The notes under the pieces were generated by a model. That model was not told where the DNA came from. It made no database searches and saw only the letters and a list, made by a program, of their open reading frames with translations. Made by a program: the position numbers and the translations under genes. Shown piece by piece: positions 24,807 to 33,114 of a stretch of 64,000 nucleotides of DNA (within the stretch, counting starts at the first letter, position 1; the number at the start of each line of letters is the position of its first letter). Source of the stretch: an uncultured Porphyromonadaceae bacterium (GTDB taxonomy: Bacteria; Bacteroidota; Bacteroidia; Bacteroidales; Porphyromonadaceae); the NCBI GenBank assembly GCA_947253625.1, contig CAMYAB010000001.1, positions 372,001 to 436,000 of the forward strand, written 5' to 3'.

Positions 24807-26654
24807 ATGCCAATCATCCACAAAAATAAGTACCAACATCGACAGTATATCATCGGGAGCATCATGTGCCTGGTGGTGCTTGCCTATGTAGTACGCCTGT
24901 TTTATGTACAAGTGCTCAACCCTGAGTACAAGTATGCGGCTGACAATATCGCATTTTACCGAAAAACCCTGTACCCGTCTAGAGGACTCATATACGACTA
25001 TAAGGGGCGCCTAGTCGTCTACAACCGACCGACGGCTACGATTCAGGTCATCATGAGGGAAGTTGTACCCTTTGACACCCTAGAGTTTTGCTCAATACTC
25101 CAAATCTCACGTGATGAACTGGAGCAGCGTTTTTCTGATCTAAAAGACTTACGCAAAAACAGAGGCTACTCTGCCTATACTCCTCAAGAACTCTTCTCAC
25201 AAATCACCCTTTCGGAAGCAAGTCTCCTAGAAGAAAAACTCTATAAATACCCCGGATTTTACATCAACCACCGCACCGCACGAGACTACAACTACCCGTC
25301 CGGTGCCCTTGTCCTAGGAAGTGTGGGTGAAGTAAATCAAACGACAATTGATCGTGATCCATACTATGTACCAAGTGACTATGCGGGTACTACCGGTATC
25401 GAAAGAAGCTATGAGCACTTTTTGAGAGGGCAAAAAGGAACCTCTGTCCTGCTAAGGGATGCGCACGGAAGGATCCAAGGACAATACGATGATGGCAGGC
25501 TGGACCAAGAACTAACATCCGGACACGACCTCCACCTGAGTTTGGATATACTCCTACAAGAATATGGCGAGAGATTGATGAAAGGAAAGCGAGGCGCCAT
25601 AGTGGTCATCGAACCCAAAACAGGAGAAATCCGAGCAATGGTTACTTCTCCATCCTATGATCCCAAACTACTCGTAGGCCGAAACCGTGGTGCCAACTAT
25701 CTTGCCCTTCAGGCTGATCCACAAAAGCCACTATTCAATCGTGCCACAATGGGAACCTACTCCCCGGGGTCCACATTCAAGCCCGTACAAGCCGCCACAT
25801 TTTTACAAGAAGGGGCTATTCGTCCCGAAACCACATACACTTGCTACCGTGGGTACCCACTGCTCGGCGGTCGTCCGGCCTGCCACGGTCATGCCTCTCC
25901 ACTAGACCTTAGGTACGCACTGGCCACTTCTTGCAACGCCTATTTTTGCTGGGGACTCCGTGAGCTACTAGACAACAGGGCCCACTACCCTACTATACAA
26001 GAGGCTTTTGAGCATTGGAAAGGACACATTGTCAGCATGGGGTATGGGTATAAGCTAGGCATCGATCTTCCCTCCGAAAACCGTGGATACATCCCCAATG
26101 CCCAAGTCTATGATGCCATCTACGCAAGGCGATGGACATCATCATCGATCATCTCCATATCTATCGGCCAAGGAGAGATACTGGCAACTCCTCTACAAAT
26201 GGCCAACTTTGCTGCCATTGTGGCAAATCGTGGCTACTACTACACGCCACACTTGGTGAAAGAGATTGAAGGACTTCCCTTAGACTCTATTGGGGTAAAA
26301 CTACACCAAACGGGGATAAGGTCCGATCACTTTGACGTCATTGGCCAAGGGATGCGCATGGCTGTCACCTCAGGTACTTGTAGACGAGCCAATATACCAG
26401 ACATCAAGGTTTGTGGCAAAACAGGAACAACCGAAAACGTTCACGGCAAGGACCACTCACTCTTCATCGGATATGCTCCACAGGAGGATCCACAAGTGGC
26501 TGTTGCGGTACTGGTGGAAAATGCTGGGTTTGGTGCCACCTTTGCACTGCCTATTGGGCGACTAATGATTGACTATTACTTGCATGATGGGACAATATCA
26601 GAATCCTCCAAGGAATATGAGACCAACATGCTAAATGCAATAATTGCTCATTGA
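24807..26654 (+). CDS. mrdA: Penicillin-binding protein 2 (peptidoglycan transpeptidase)
   Basis: Class B PBP that cross-links peptidoglycan during cell elongation, working with RodA. The 615-residue chain has an N-terminal anchor (IIGSIMCLVVLAYVVRLFYV), the pedestal with YPSRGLIYDYKGRLVVYNRP, and the transpeptidase domain. The acyl-enzyme Ser is residue 322 in SPGSTFKP (SxxK), the SxN motif is SCNAYF, and KTGTTE is the third motif. It starts right after mreD and ends 2 bp before the rodA ATG. Confidence 0.97.
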   Translation: MPIIHKNKYQHRQYIIGSIMCLVVLAYVVRLFYVQVLNPEYKYAADNIAFYRKTLYPSRGLIYDYKGRLVVYNRPTATIQVIMREVVPFDTLEFCSILQISRDELEQRFSDLKDLRKNRGYSAYTPQELFSQITLSEASLLEEKLYKYPGFYINHRTARDYNYPSGALVLGSVGEVNQTTIDRDPYYVPSDYAGTTGIERSYEHFLRGQKGTSVLLRDAHGRIQGQYDDGRLDQELTSGHDLHLSLDILLQEYGERLMKGKRGAIVVIEPKTGEIRAMVTSPSYDPKLLVGRNRGANYLALQADPQKPLFNRATMGTYSPGSTFKPVQAATFLQEGAIRPETTYTCYRGYPLLGGRPACHGHASPLDLRYALATSCNAYFCWGLRELLDNRAHYPTIQEAFEHWKGHIVSMGYGYKLGIDLPSENRGYIPNAQVYDAIYARRWTSSSIISISIGQGEILATPLQMANFAAIVANRGYYYTPHLVKEIEGLPLDSIGVKLHQTGIRSDHFDVIGQGMRMAVTSGTCRRANIPDIKVCGKTGTTENVHGKDHSLFIGYAPQEDPQVAVAVLVENAGFGATFALPIGRLMIDYYLHDGTISESSKEYETNMLNAIIAH

Positions 26655-26656
26655 GT

Positions 26657-28111
26657 ATGGCACAGAACAAAGGAACCGTTTTCTTTAGGAATCTGGACTA
26701 CCTCACCATCCTACTCTACCTGACCCTGTCCATCATAGGTTGGCTCACCATATACGCCGCAAGCTACGACGTACAACTCGATGGCAGGATCACCCTCGAA
26801 GGTCGAATCACCAGCCAATTGATCTGGATGGGTGTATCTCTTTGTGCCGCAATGGCAACACTACTACTCGACACCGCACTATACAAAAAAATCTCTCCTT
26901 ACCTATACCTATTGATGCTAGGGGTATTGGTAGCCACTATCTTTTTGGCCCCGGATATCAAGGGATCACGCTCCTGGCTTGTCGTGACTGACACAATCAG
27001 GCTACAGCCGGCCGAGTTTTCCAAAGTCACAACAGCCCTAATGCTTGCATGGTGGGTAGATCGCTTTGAGTTTAGTATCACCCGCTTCTCAGATCTTCTG
27101 GTCTCTTTTTTGATCTTTTTGGCCCCGATGAGCATCATCATCCTACAATCAGAGACTGGATCTGCGCTGGTCTTCTTTGTATTTGTTTTGGTTCTCTATC
27201 GGGAAGGACTGACGAGTGCCATACACATGTTTGGTCTTTTTTTGATCATTCTTTTTGTCCTTACCCTCGCCTTTGCCGAAACAACGTGGGGACTAACCGA
27301 AGCTGTATGGGTAGTGGTACCACTTTTTGTCTACCTCTCCACAGTCATTGCATCTGAGATCTACTGCCAAATACGAAGCATGCGATTGGCGGCACTCATC
27401 ATAGCACCGTCTTGCTTTGCTATTAGCCTGCTTGTCAACGCACTTCATCCGATTAGCTTCGCCTATCCTGCGCTTATTTCCTTGGGATTGCTCATTGCTT
27501 TTGTGGGATTTCAAGCCCTCGGAAGGCGCGGAAAGCACGTTTGGGCACTTGTGCTATTTGGTCTACTGTCCATCAGCTTACAATCGGGAGTGGAGTACTT
27601 CTTTGAAAACATCCTCCAGCAACATCAGCAACAACGTATCTTGGTCTCCCTCGGGCTCAAAGATGACCCCGCCGGTGTCGGCTACAATGTCCGCCAAAGT
27701 CTTATCGCCATTGGGTCCGGAGAGCTTACTGGCAAGGGGTACCTAAACGGTACACAGACCAAACTCTCCTATGTTCCGGAACAAGACACGGACTTTATCT
27801 TCTGCACAATCGGAGAGGAGCATGGCTTTATCGGAAGTACGATCCTGCTTCTGATCTATCTCATGCTGTTGTTGCGACTGATCCGGTTGGCTGAACGCCA
27901 GACATCACGTTTTGGGCGAGTGTATGGATACAGTGTGGCTTGTATTCTTTTCTTTCATCTGACGATCAATATCGGGATGGTGGTGGGGTTGATACCGGTG
28001 ATCGGTATACCTCTTCCGTATATCAGCTACGGAGGCTCCTCGCTTCTTAGCTTTACCATCCTCCTATTTATCCTTCTGAGACTCGATGCTACGCGTAGTA
28101 TCGATCCATAA
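26657..28111 (+). CDS. rodA: Peptidoglycan glycosyltransferase RodA (SEDS family)
   Basis: SEDS-family polymerase that extends glycan strands from lipid II with PBP2. It has 484 residues and about ten spans. Conserved blocks: DIKGSRSWLVVTDTIRLQPAEFSKV, the polymerase loop region VGYNVRQSLIAIGSGELTGKG, YVPEQDTDFIFCTIGEEHGFIG with the essential Asp, and PVIGIPLPYISYGGSSLL. I chose ATG 26657; a TTG two codons earlier overlaps the PBP2 stop. It is longer than many RodA proteins because of an extra central membrane segment (residues ~215-330). It ends the operon, 4 bp from a convergent gene. Confidence 0.95.
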   Translation: MAQNKGTVFFRNLDYLTILLYLTLSIIGWLTIYAASYDVQLDGRITLEGRITSQLIWMGVSLCAAMATLLLDTALYKKISPYLYLLMLGVLVATIFLAPDIKGSRSWLVVTDTIRLQPAEFSKVTTALMLAWWVDRFEFSITRFSDLLVSFLIFLAPMSIIILQSETGSALVFFVFVLVLYREGLTSAIHMFGLFLIILFVLTLAFAETTWGLTEAVWVVVPLFVYLSTVIASEIYCQIRSMRLAALIIAPSCFAISLLVNALHPISFAYPALISLGLLIAFVGFQALGRRGKHVWALVLFGLLSISLQSGVEYFFENILQQHQQQRILVSLGLKDDPAGVGYNVRQSLIAIGSGELTGKGYLNGTQTKLSYVPEQDTDFIFCTIGEEHGFIGSTILLLIYLMLLLRLIRLAERQTSRFGRVYGYSVACILFFHLTINIGMVVGLIPVIGIPLPYISYGGSSLLSFTILLFILLRLDATRSIDP

Positions 28112-28115
28112 GCTT

Positions 28116-30008
28116 CTATTCACCACAGGCCTGCTCCCACTCAGACATCAAATTTTGCATCTTGTCGGACAATTCGGCATACCGCTTCAGTAAGTCGGGA
28201 GAGGTATCCCCCATACTCAAGTCATGCTCAATCTTGGCTTGCTCCTTTTCGTTCTCCTCAATCTCCCTTTCCAGTTTTTCAATAAGCTGTTGCTTCTGAC
28301 GTTCGAGACGCTGTTGCTCCTTCTGCTCCCGATAGGCGAGTTGTCCGGTTGAGACCTTTTGGGTACTGTCACCCTCTGCCTTGGTCTCCTCGCCGGACTC
28401 CCTGACTTGTAGCTTTCGGACATACTCCTCCATGCCCCCCAGGTGATTGATGACAGCCTTGTCCTTAAACTCAAACACCTTATCTACCAGTCCATCCAAG
28501 AAATCTCGATCATGGCTGACGATGAGTACTGTCCCCTCATACTTTTGAATAGCCTCCTTCAGCACCGACTTACTACTCAAGTCCAGGTGATTGGTTGGCT
28601 CATCAAGGATCAAAAAATTGGACGGAGAGAGCAACAAACGTATCATAGCCAGACGACTACGTTCACCACCACTGAGGACACCCACTTTCTTTTCTGAGAC
28701 TTCGCCACCGAACATAAATGCGCCAAGAATATCGTTGATCCTAGTCCGTATCTCACCAATCGCGATATCATCGATTGTCTCAAATATGGTTTTGTTGGGG
28801 TCCAAGAGCGTAGCCTCATTTTGTGCAAAGTAGGCCGTCTCCACTTGATGGCCCAACTTTATCATTCCCTCGTGTGGCACTTCTCCCATCACCCCTCGTA
28901 CGAAAGTCGTCTTTCCAGATCCATTTTTTCCCACAAGTGCGATCTTGTCTCCACGCTCCACTGTCAGGTCTACCCCACTCAGGACGACATGCTCACCGTA
29001 CGCCATCCGAAGGTCCTTTACGATCAGTGGATACGCACCACTCTGTACCGTTGTGGGGAAGGTAAAGTGAATCGCCTGGCGATTGATCTGATCCACCTCG
29101 ATACGGTCCAGCTTCTCCAGTTGTTTGATACGCGACTGTACCTGCACTGCTTTAGTCGCTTTGTACCTAAAACGCTCTATGAAGTCCTCTGTCTCCTTGA
29201 TGAGCTTTTGCTGGTTTTCAAACGCCCGCATTTGTTGCTCGTAGCGTTCTTGTCGGAGAGCCTCATAGCGCGAGTAGCTCACCTTGTAGTCAAAGGCTTG
29301 CCCCAAAGAGAGCTCTATCGTACGCGATGTGGTGTTGTCCAAAAAGCGCCTATCATGGCTGACGAGAATCACGGCCGCATGGGTCTCGGAGACAAAGTTT
29401 TCAAGCCAGATGATGGACTCCATGTCCAGGTGGTTGGTTGGCTCATCGAGGAGCAAAAGGTCAGGACGTGCCAGCAGGATCTTTGCCAGCTCGATCCGCA
29501 TCCTCCAGCCTCCACTAAACTCAGCAGTCCCACGATCCAGATCCTCCTGTCCAAACCCCAACCCCTTGAGTGTACGCTCCAGCTCCGCCTCTTGTTGCTC
29601 AGGCTTGTACATAGCGAGTAGCTCTGTGGCGTTGGCAAGCCGCTGTACCAGCTCGAGGTATTCTACACTCTCATAGTCTGTGCGAGAGGCCATCTCTTCG
29701 GTGAGTTGGTCAGCGTGAGTTTGCAGCTCCTTTCCCCTCGCAAAAGCCTTGCGCGCCTCCTCTCGCACCGTGAGGTGATCCCGAGTAAGCATGTGCTGGG
29801 GGAGGTAGCCGATGGATGCATCCTTCGGGAACGAAACACTGCCACCGGTTGGTTGCCTCAGACCGGCAATGACATTGAGGAGTGTTGTTTTGCCGGAGCC
29901 ATTTCGGCCGGCAAGGGCAATACGCTCCCGTGGGCTTACCTGAAAAGAGACGTCCCGAAAAAGGACATCAGCCCCAAAAGAGACCGATATATTATTGAGT
30001 GCCAGCAT
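28116..30008 (-). CDS. ABC-F family ATPase (Uup/YheS-like)
   Basis: A soluble twin-ATPase protein of the ABC-F class, which act on the ribosome in translation or antibiotic protection. It has 630 residues. NBD1: GRNGSGKTTLLN, FSGGWRMRIELAKIL, LLLDEPTNHLD. Linker (residues ~235-320): charged helical P-site tip region with YKATKAVQVQSR. NBD2: GKNGSGKTTFVR, LSGGERSRLAMIRLLL, LILDEPTNHLD. C-terminal coiled coil (residues ~560-630) is rich in Glu, Lys and Gln. No membrane spans. It follows the LuxR-type regulator by 3 bp; whether the three form one functional unit is unknown. Confidence 0.95.
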   Translation of the reverse strand: MLALNNISVSFGADVLFRDVSFQVSPRERIALAGRNGSGKTTLLNVIAGLRQPTGGSVSFPKDASIGYLPQHMLTRDHLTVREEARKAFARGKELQTHADQLTEEMASRTDYESVEYLELVQRLANATELLAMYKPEQQEAELERTLKGLGFGQEDLDRGTAEFSGGWRMRIELAKILLARPDLLLLDEPTNHLDMESIIWLENFVSETHAAVILVSHDRRFLDNTTSRTIELSLGQAFDYKVSYSRYEALRQERYEQQMRAFENQQKLIKETEDFIERFRYKATKAVQVQSRIKQLEKLDRIEVDQINRQAIHFTFPTTVQSGAYPLIVKDLRMAYGEHVVLSGVDLTVERGDKIALVGKNGSGKTTFVRGVMGEVPHEGMIKLGHQVETAYFAQNEATLLDPNKTIFETIDDIAIGEIRTRINDILGAFMFGGEVSEKKVGVLSGGERSRLAMIRLLLSPSNFLILDEPTNHLDLSSKSVLKEAIQKYEGTVLIVSHDRDFLDGLVDKVFEFKDKAVINHLGGMEEYVRKLQVRESGEETKAEGDSTQKVSTGQLAYREQKEQQRLERQKQQLIEKLEREIEENEKEQAKIEHDLSMGDTSPDLLKRYAELSDKMQNLMSEWEQACGE

Positions 30009-30011
30009 AAG

Positions 30012-30617
30012 TTAGTCCGATGCACGCTCTACCACCTCCTCTCCGGAGATGAGGTTATTCATGAGGGCATAAAAGGTCAGCCCAGATACCGTCTTGATAT
30101 TGAGTTTGGACGTAATGTTTTTGCGATGGGTCATCACGGTATTCATACTAATGTTGAGGGCATCGGCTATTTCCTTGTTCGTCAAGCCCCGTGCCACCTC
30201 TTTCAGCACCTCCTCCTCGCGTGACGAGAGTCCTTTTTCAGCTGTGGATTCTTTGATCACATGGCTAGTCCTAAAAGACTCCCTGATCGCACGCTTCAGT
30301 GTCTCACAGTCCCACCTAGGGTGAATAACCAGCTGGTCGCCTCCCAGCCCGAGAAGAGCCTGCTCCGGAGACAAGGTCGTAATGATAGGGATCACACAAA
30401 AACGCTTACCCCGGAAAAAGTCTCCCCCAAGGGCGATCACACCATCCTCCACATAGAGAATGTCAAAAGTCTCAAGGTCACTGTCTCGAAATTCGCCCAA
30501 CGACCCAAAAAGCTCGACAACAGCCTGTTCATTCTGTTGCTTGATCAGCGTTTTCAGGCCAATCATCTGCAATGTATCCCCGGTAATAAGTGCGATATGA
30601 GTAGTAGGCGTATTCAT
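30012..30617 (-). CDS. LuxR-family DNA-binding regulator without a phosphoacceptor receiver
   Basis: A 201-residue regulator. The last ~65 residues form a LuxR/GerE helix-turn-helix: LSSREEEVLKEVARGLTNKEIADALNISMNTVMTHRKNITSKLNI. The first ~120 resemble a shrunken response-regulator receiver (HIALITGDTLQMIGLKTLIKQQ; FDILYVEDGVI), but the phosphoacceptor Asp at the end of the third strand is not evident, so phosphorylation is doubtful. I chose ATG 30617, which overlaps the stop of the upstream ScdA-like gene (TGATG); a GTG one codon earlier is possible. Coupling implies it works with that protein. Confidence 0.85.
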   Translation of the reverse strand: MNTPTTHIALITGDTLQMIGLKTLIKQQNEQAVVELFGSLGEFRDSDLETFDILYVEDGVIALGGDFFRGKRFCVIPIITTLSPEQALLGLGGDQLVIHPRWDCETLKRAIRESFRTSHVIKESTAEKGLSSREEEVLKEVARGLTNKEIADALNISMNTVMTHRKNITSKLNIKTVSGLTFYALMNNLISGEEVVERASD

Positions 30618-31333
30618 CACCGGTCGATCTTGTGCAGTTGCGCTTGCATCGTCTGCACCATGGGGATAAAGACTCTTGAGCGCAAGCGATTGTTGGCGGC
30701 CAAGTCATTTCTGAGCATCTGAAGACTATAGATCACCCCGTGCAATAAGTTTTCATCGTAGTTACCTCTTATGTGGCGTATCAGCACTTGCATGACATCT
30801 GCCACAATACTCTCCAGGCGATCATCCTCCGGCTCTATAGGCACTCGATGCTCCAGAGTGAGCGCATGGATATCACCGCCCAGCTCCCGGGCCAGATTCC
30901 GAAACATCGGGAAGAGCTCTTCCCGATCCCTCCGTATCCGACATTGTAGTACCTCCTCCAGCTCCACGAGGATAGGAGGGATACTCTCCATTATAGGGCT
31001 ATCCGATCCACTTCGGCGCACAAAGGACTCCACATGAATCCGCACATTGGGGAGCTGACAGTGCAGATAGTCATTATTCGCCCTCTCCAGATAATCCACG
31101 ACCAAGGGAATGTGTGCCGGTGATAAGTGGAGGGAGCCAATATAGTTGGGGTGCAGGTAGTTATTGGCGATGTGCAAAAAGAAGCTCATGTCGATCCCAT
31201 GAGTCCTGCACACCTCCTGCACCGTGGCATTACCCAATCCGAGCTTCAACCCAAAGCGATTGAGCATAGGAAGAGCCGATGTATTCTCAAGGACAATATC
31301 GCTAAGTATACTCGATGATGTGATAGGTGCCAT
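30617..31333 (-). CDS. ScdA/RIC-like protein with degenerate hemerythrin-type domain
   Basis: A 238-residue cytosolic protein. The N-terminus SSILSDIVLENTSALPMLNRFGLKLGLGN follows the ScdA-N (DUF542) pattern, but the usual CCGG cysteines are absent. The rest looks helical with hemerythrin-like stretches: VVDYLERANNDYLHCQLPN, REELFPMFRNLARELG and LTLEHRVPI. Some expected di-iron His ligands seem replaced (for example YLERANND), so metal binding is uncertain. RIC proteins repair iron centres under nitrosative stress; here the tight coupling with a LuxR regulator suggests a sensor role instead. That is inference. ATG 31333 chosen over an upstream TTG. Confidence 0.72.
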   Translation of the reverse strand: MAPITSSSILSDIVLENTSALPMLNRFGLKLGLGNATVQEVCRTHGIDMSFFLHIANNYLHPNYIGSLHLSPAHIPLVVDYLERANNDYLHCQLPNVRIHVESFVRRSGSDSPIMESIPPILVELEEVLQCRIRRDREELFPMFRNLARELGGDIHALTLEHRVPIEPEDDRLESIVADVMQVLIRHIRGNYDENLLHGVIYSLQMLRNDLAANNRLRSRVFIPMVQTMQAQLHKIDR

Positions 31334-31354
31334 GTGCAAAAAGGACTGCTGTTA

Positions 31355-31411
31355 TAGAAAAAAAAAAAGAGTGCGCCATCCGATGGAATACAGGGTGTGT
31401 CACAGACGCAC
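31355..31411 (-). terminator. Probable terminator after sdaA
   Basis: On the minus strand, GTGCG and CGCAC (31407-31411 and 31371-31375) can close a stem with a short inner CCAT/ATGG hairpin, followed by TC and a run of eleven T (the A run at 31358-31368). It lies past the sdaA stop and just before the ScdA-like gene. The long T run is clear; the stem is only moderate. Confidence 0.45.
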
Positions 31412-31427
31412 CGGCATATCCACACTC

Positions 31428-32648
31428 CTACATGTGAGAGCGACTATACGAGGTCGCCAGCCCACCCTCAGAAGTCTCCTTGTACAGGCTAGGCAAGTCG
31501 TGTCCGGTCTGCTTCATGACCTCGATCACCTGATCAAAGCTCACCCTATGATAGCCGTCCGAAAAAGTGGCATACGTATTGGCATCCAAGGCTCTAGCCG
31601 CTGCAAAGGCATTTCGCTCCATACAAGGGATCTGGACCAGCCCGCAGACCGGGTCGCACGTCAATCCCAAGTGGTGCTCCAGCCCCATCTCTGCCGCATA
31701 CTCTATTTGATTCAGACTTCCACCAAAAAGTTGATTGGCCGCAGCAGCAGCCATAGAGCATGCGACACCGACCTCACCTTGGCACCCCACCTCAGCACCG
31801 GAAATGGAGGCATTGGTGCGTGCGATGTTTCCAAATAATGCCGCAGTGGCCATAGCCCTTAGGATGGAGCGCATCGGGAAGTCTCTCGACGTCTTGAGAT
31901 GATAGAGGACGGCCGGCAACACCCCCGACGAACCACAGGTAGGAGCTGTACTGACCACTCCCCCACATGCATTCTCTTCGGATACTGCCAGCGCATAGGC
32001 ATAGACAAGTCCTCTGGACTTCACACTCTTGCTATACGTCTTGGCACGGATCAAGTACTCACCGGCCTTGCGTCTGAGGTTGAGCCCACCAGGTATGATT
32101 CCGTCCGTCCTCAGACCACGCTCCACTGCAGCTTTCATCACTTCCCAGACCTCCTCCAAGTGTTCGTTCAGACCGGGTTTCTCAAACCGAAGGACATACT
32201 CCCAGTAGTTCAGATGGTTGGCAAAGCAGTAGTTCATGATTTCAGCGATCGTATTGTGAGGATAAACCTCCTCCGTACGGCTTTCGTCAAAAGTCTCGTT
32301 GGCCAACGCTCCCCCACCTATACTGTAGACCATCCAATCCTCCACGACCTCCCCACTCTCCGAGAGTGCCTCAAACTTCATTCCGTTGGTATGAAACTTG
32401 GGAACCGTCCTAGGCTCCCAGAGGATTTCGGTGTGGGCTATAGGCTCAAGGACATTCTGGATCGCCACATCAGTCAAGTGTCCCTTGCCCGTGGCGGCCA
32501 AAGCACCATACAGTGTCACTCTGAACCTGTGGGGTGCCCCTTTTTGGTCAAAACGCTCGGCAAACATCTCTGCCGCTCGCTTGGGAGCCATCGTATGGCT
32601 ACTGGATGGGCCACTTCCTATCTTGTATATTGTTTTTATCGACTCCAT
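31428..32648 (-). CDS. sdaA: L-serine ammonia-lyase, iron-sulfur-dependent, single chain
   Basis: Deaminates L-serine to pyruvate and ammonia using a 4Fe-4S cluster; useful to an amino-acid fermenter. The 406 residues carry both domains in one chain. N-terminal beta domain: IYKIGSGPSSSHTMAPKRAAEMF, the family signature. C-terminal alpha domain: VVSTAPTCGSSGVLPAVLYHL, GSLNQIEYAAEMGLEHHLGLTCDPVCGLVQIPCMERN, with the cluster cysteines in PTCG and DPVCGLVQIPC. A TAACTTTG box lies 68 bp upstream. Confidence 0.96.
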   Translation of the reverse strand: MESIKTIYKIGSGPSSSHTMAPKRAAEMFAERFDQKGAPHRFRVTLYGALAATGKGHLTDVAIQNVLEPIAHTEILWEPRTVPKFHTNGMKFEALSESGEVVEDWMVYSIGGGALANETFDESRTEEVYPHNTIAEIMNYCFANHLNYWEYVLRFEKPGLNEHLEEVWEVMKAAVERGLRTDGIIPGGLNLRRKAGEYLIRAKTYSKSVKSRGLVYAYALAVSEENACGGVVSTAPTCGSSGVLPAVLYHLKTSRDFPMRSILRAMATAALFGNIARTNASISGAEVGCQGEVGVACSMAAAAANQLFGGSLNQIEYAAEMGLEHHLGLTCDPVCGLVQIPCMERNAFAAARALDANTYATFSDGYHRVSFDQVIEVMKQTGHDLPSLYKETSEGGLATSYSRSHM

Positions 32649-32715
32649 TCTCGCTTACTATTCTACAACACGGCTCTGTAGATTTTTTCAAGACATCCAC
32701 TCAGCCATTGTAGCA

Positions 32716-32723
32716 CAAAGTTA
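32716..32723 (-). promoter_or_regulatory. -7 box for sdaA
   Basis: TAACTTTG on the minus strand, 67 bp before the sdaA start, matches TAnnTTTG. No clear -33 element. Confidence 0.5.
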
Positions 32724-32871
32724 CCCATTTTCCAAATAGGAGGAATTTCGGCTCTTCACTCAGCGGAAAAGCAATCCTCAAAGTAGCCAAAAACGGGGGC
32801 TTGGTTTTCAGACCATTGTTAGCGGCCTACGACAGACAGAGAATCAAGCAGTTGCAAAGGGACGAAAGTTT

Positions 32872-32905
32872 CACGGATAGAAGCAAAACTTTTCACGGAT
32901 AGAAG
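32872..32905 (+). repeat. 22-bp tandem array, CACGGATAGAAG family (two units)
   Basis: CACGGATAGAAG at 32872 and 32894, exactly 22 bp apart, each preceded by TTT. The lead-in TTGCAAAGGGA at about 32852 resembles TTGCAAAGGGG before the array near 60002. It reads toward the M16-like gene 210 bp downstream. The remainder of this 466-bp gap shows only promoter boxes. Confidence 0.85.
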
Positions 32906-32997
32906 CAAACGAGTAGACGGACCTAATGGGGACCTTTGCTCTCTGCACAAAAAGTGCAAAAGGAGAAGCCTAAATTCGTTTTTTCCGAAGTTAATCT

Positions 32998-33005
32998 TAC
33001 ATTTG
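32998..33005 (+). promoter_or_regulatory. Possible -7 box for the M16-like gene
   Basis: TACATTTG fits TAnnTTTG, 110 bp before the gene start. No good -33 element. Confidence 0.4.
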
Positions 33006-33114
33006 TCAAAGGACGCTTAGTCCAAAAGCAGGAGAAGTCCTAGGCAGACACCCCGAATCAATCTACCTAAAACTCACACACAGACAAGGACAACAAACAA
33101 TCGGAGCGACAAAA

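Noticed and set aside
28821..29621. 266-codon plus-strand frame opposite the ABC-F gene
   Set aside because: Antisense shadow of a complete ABC-F ATPase.
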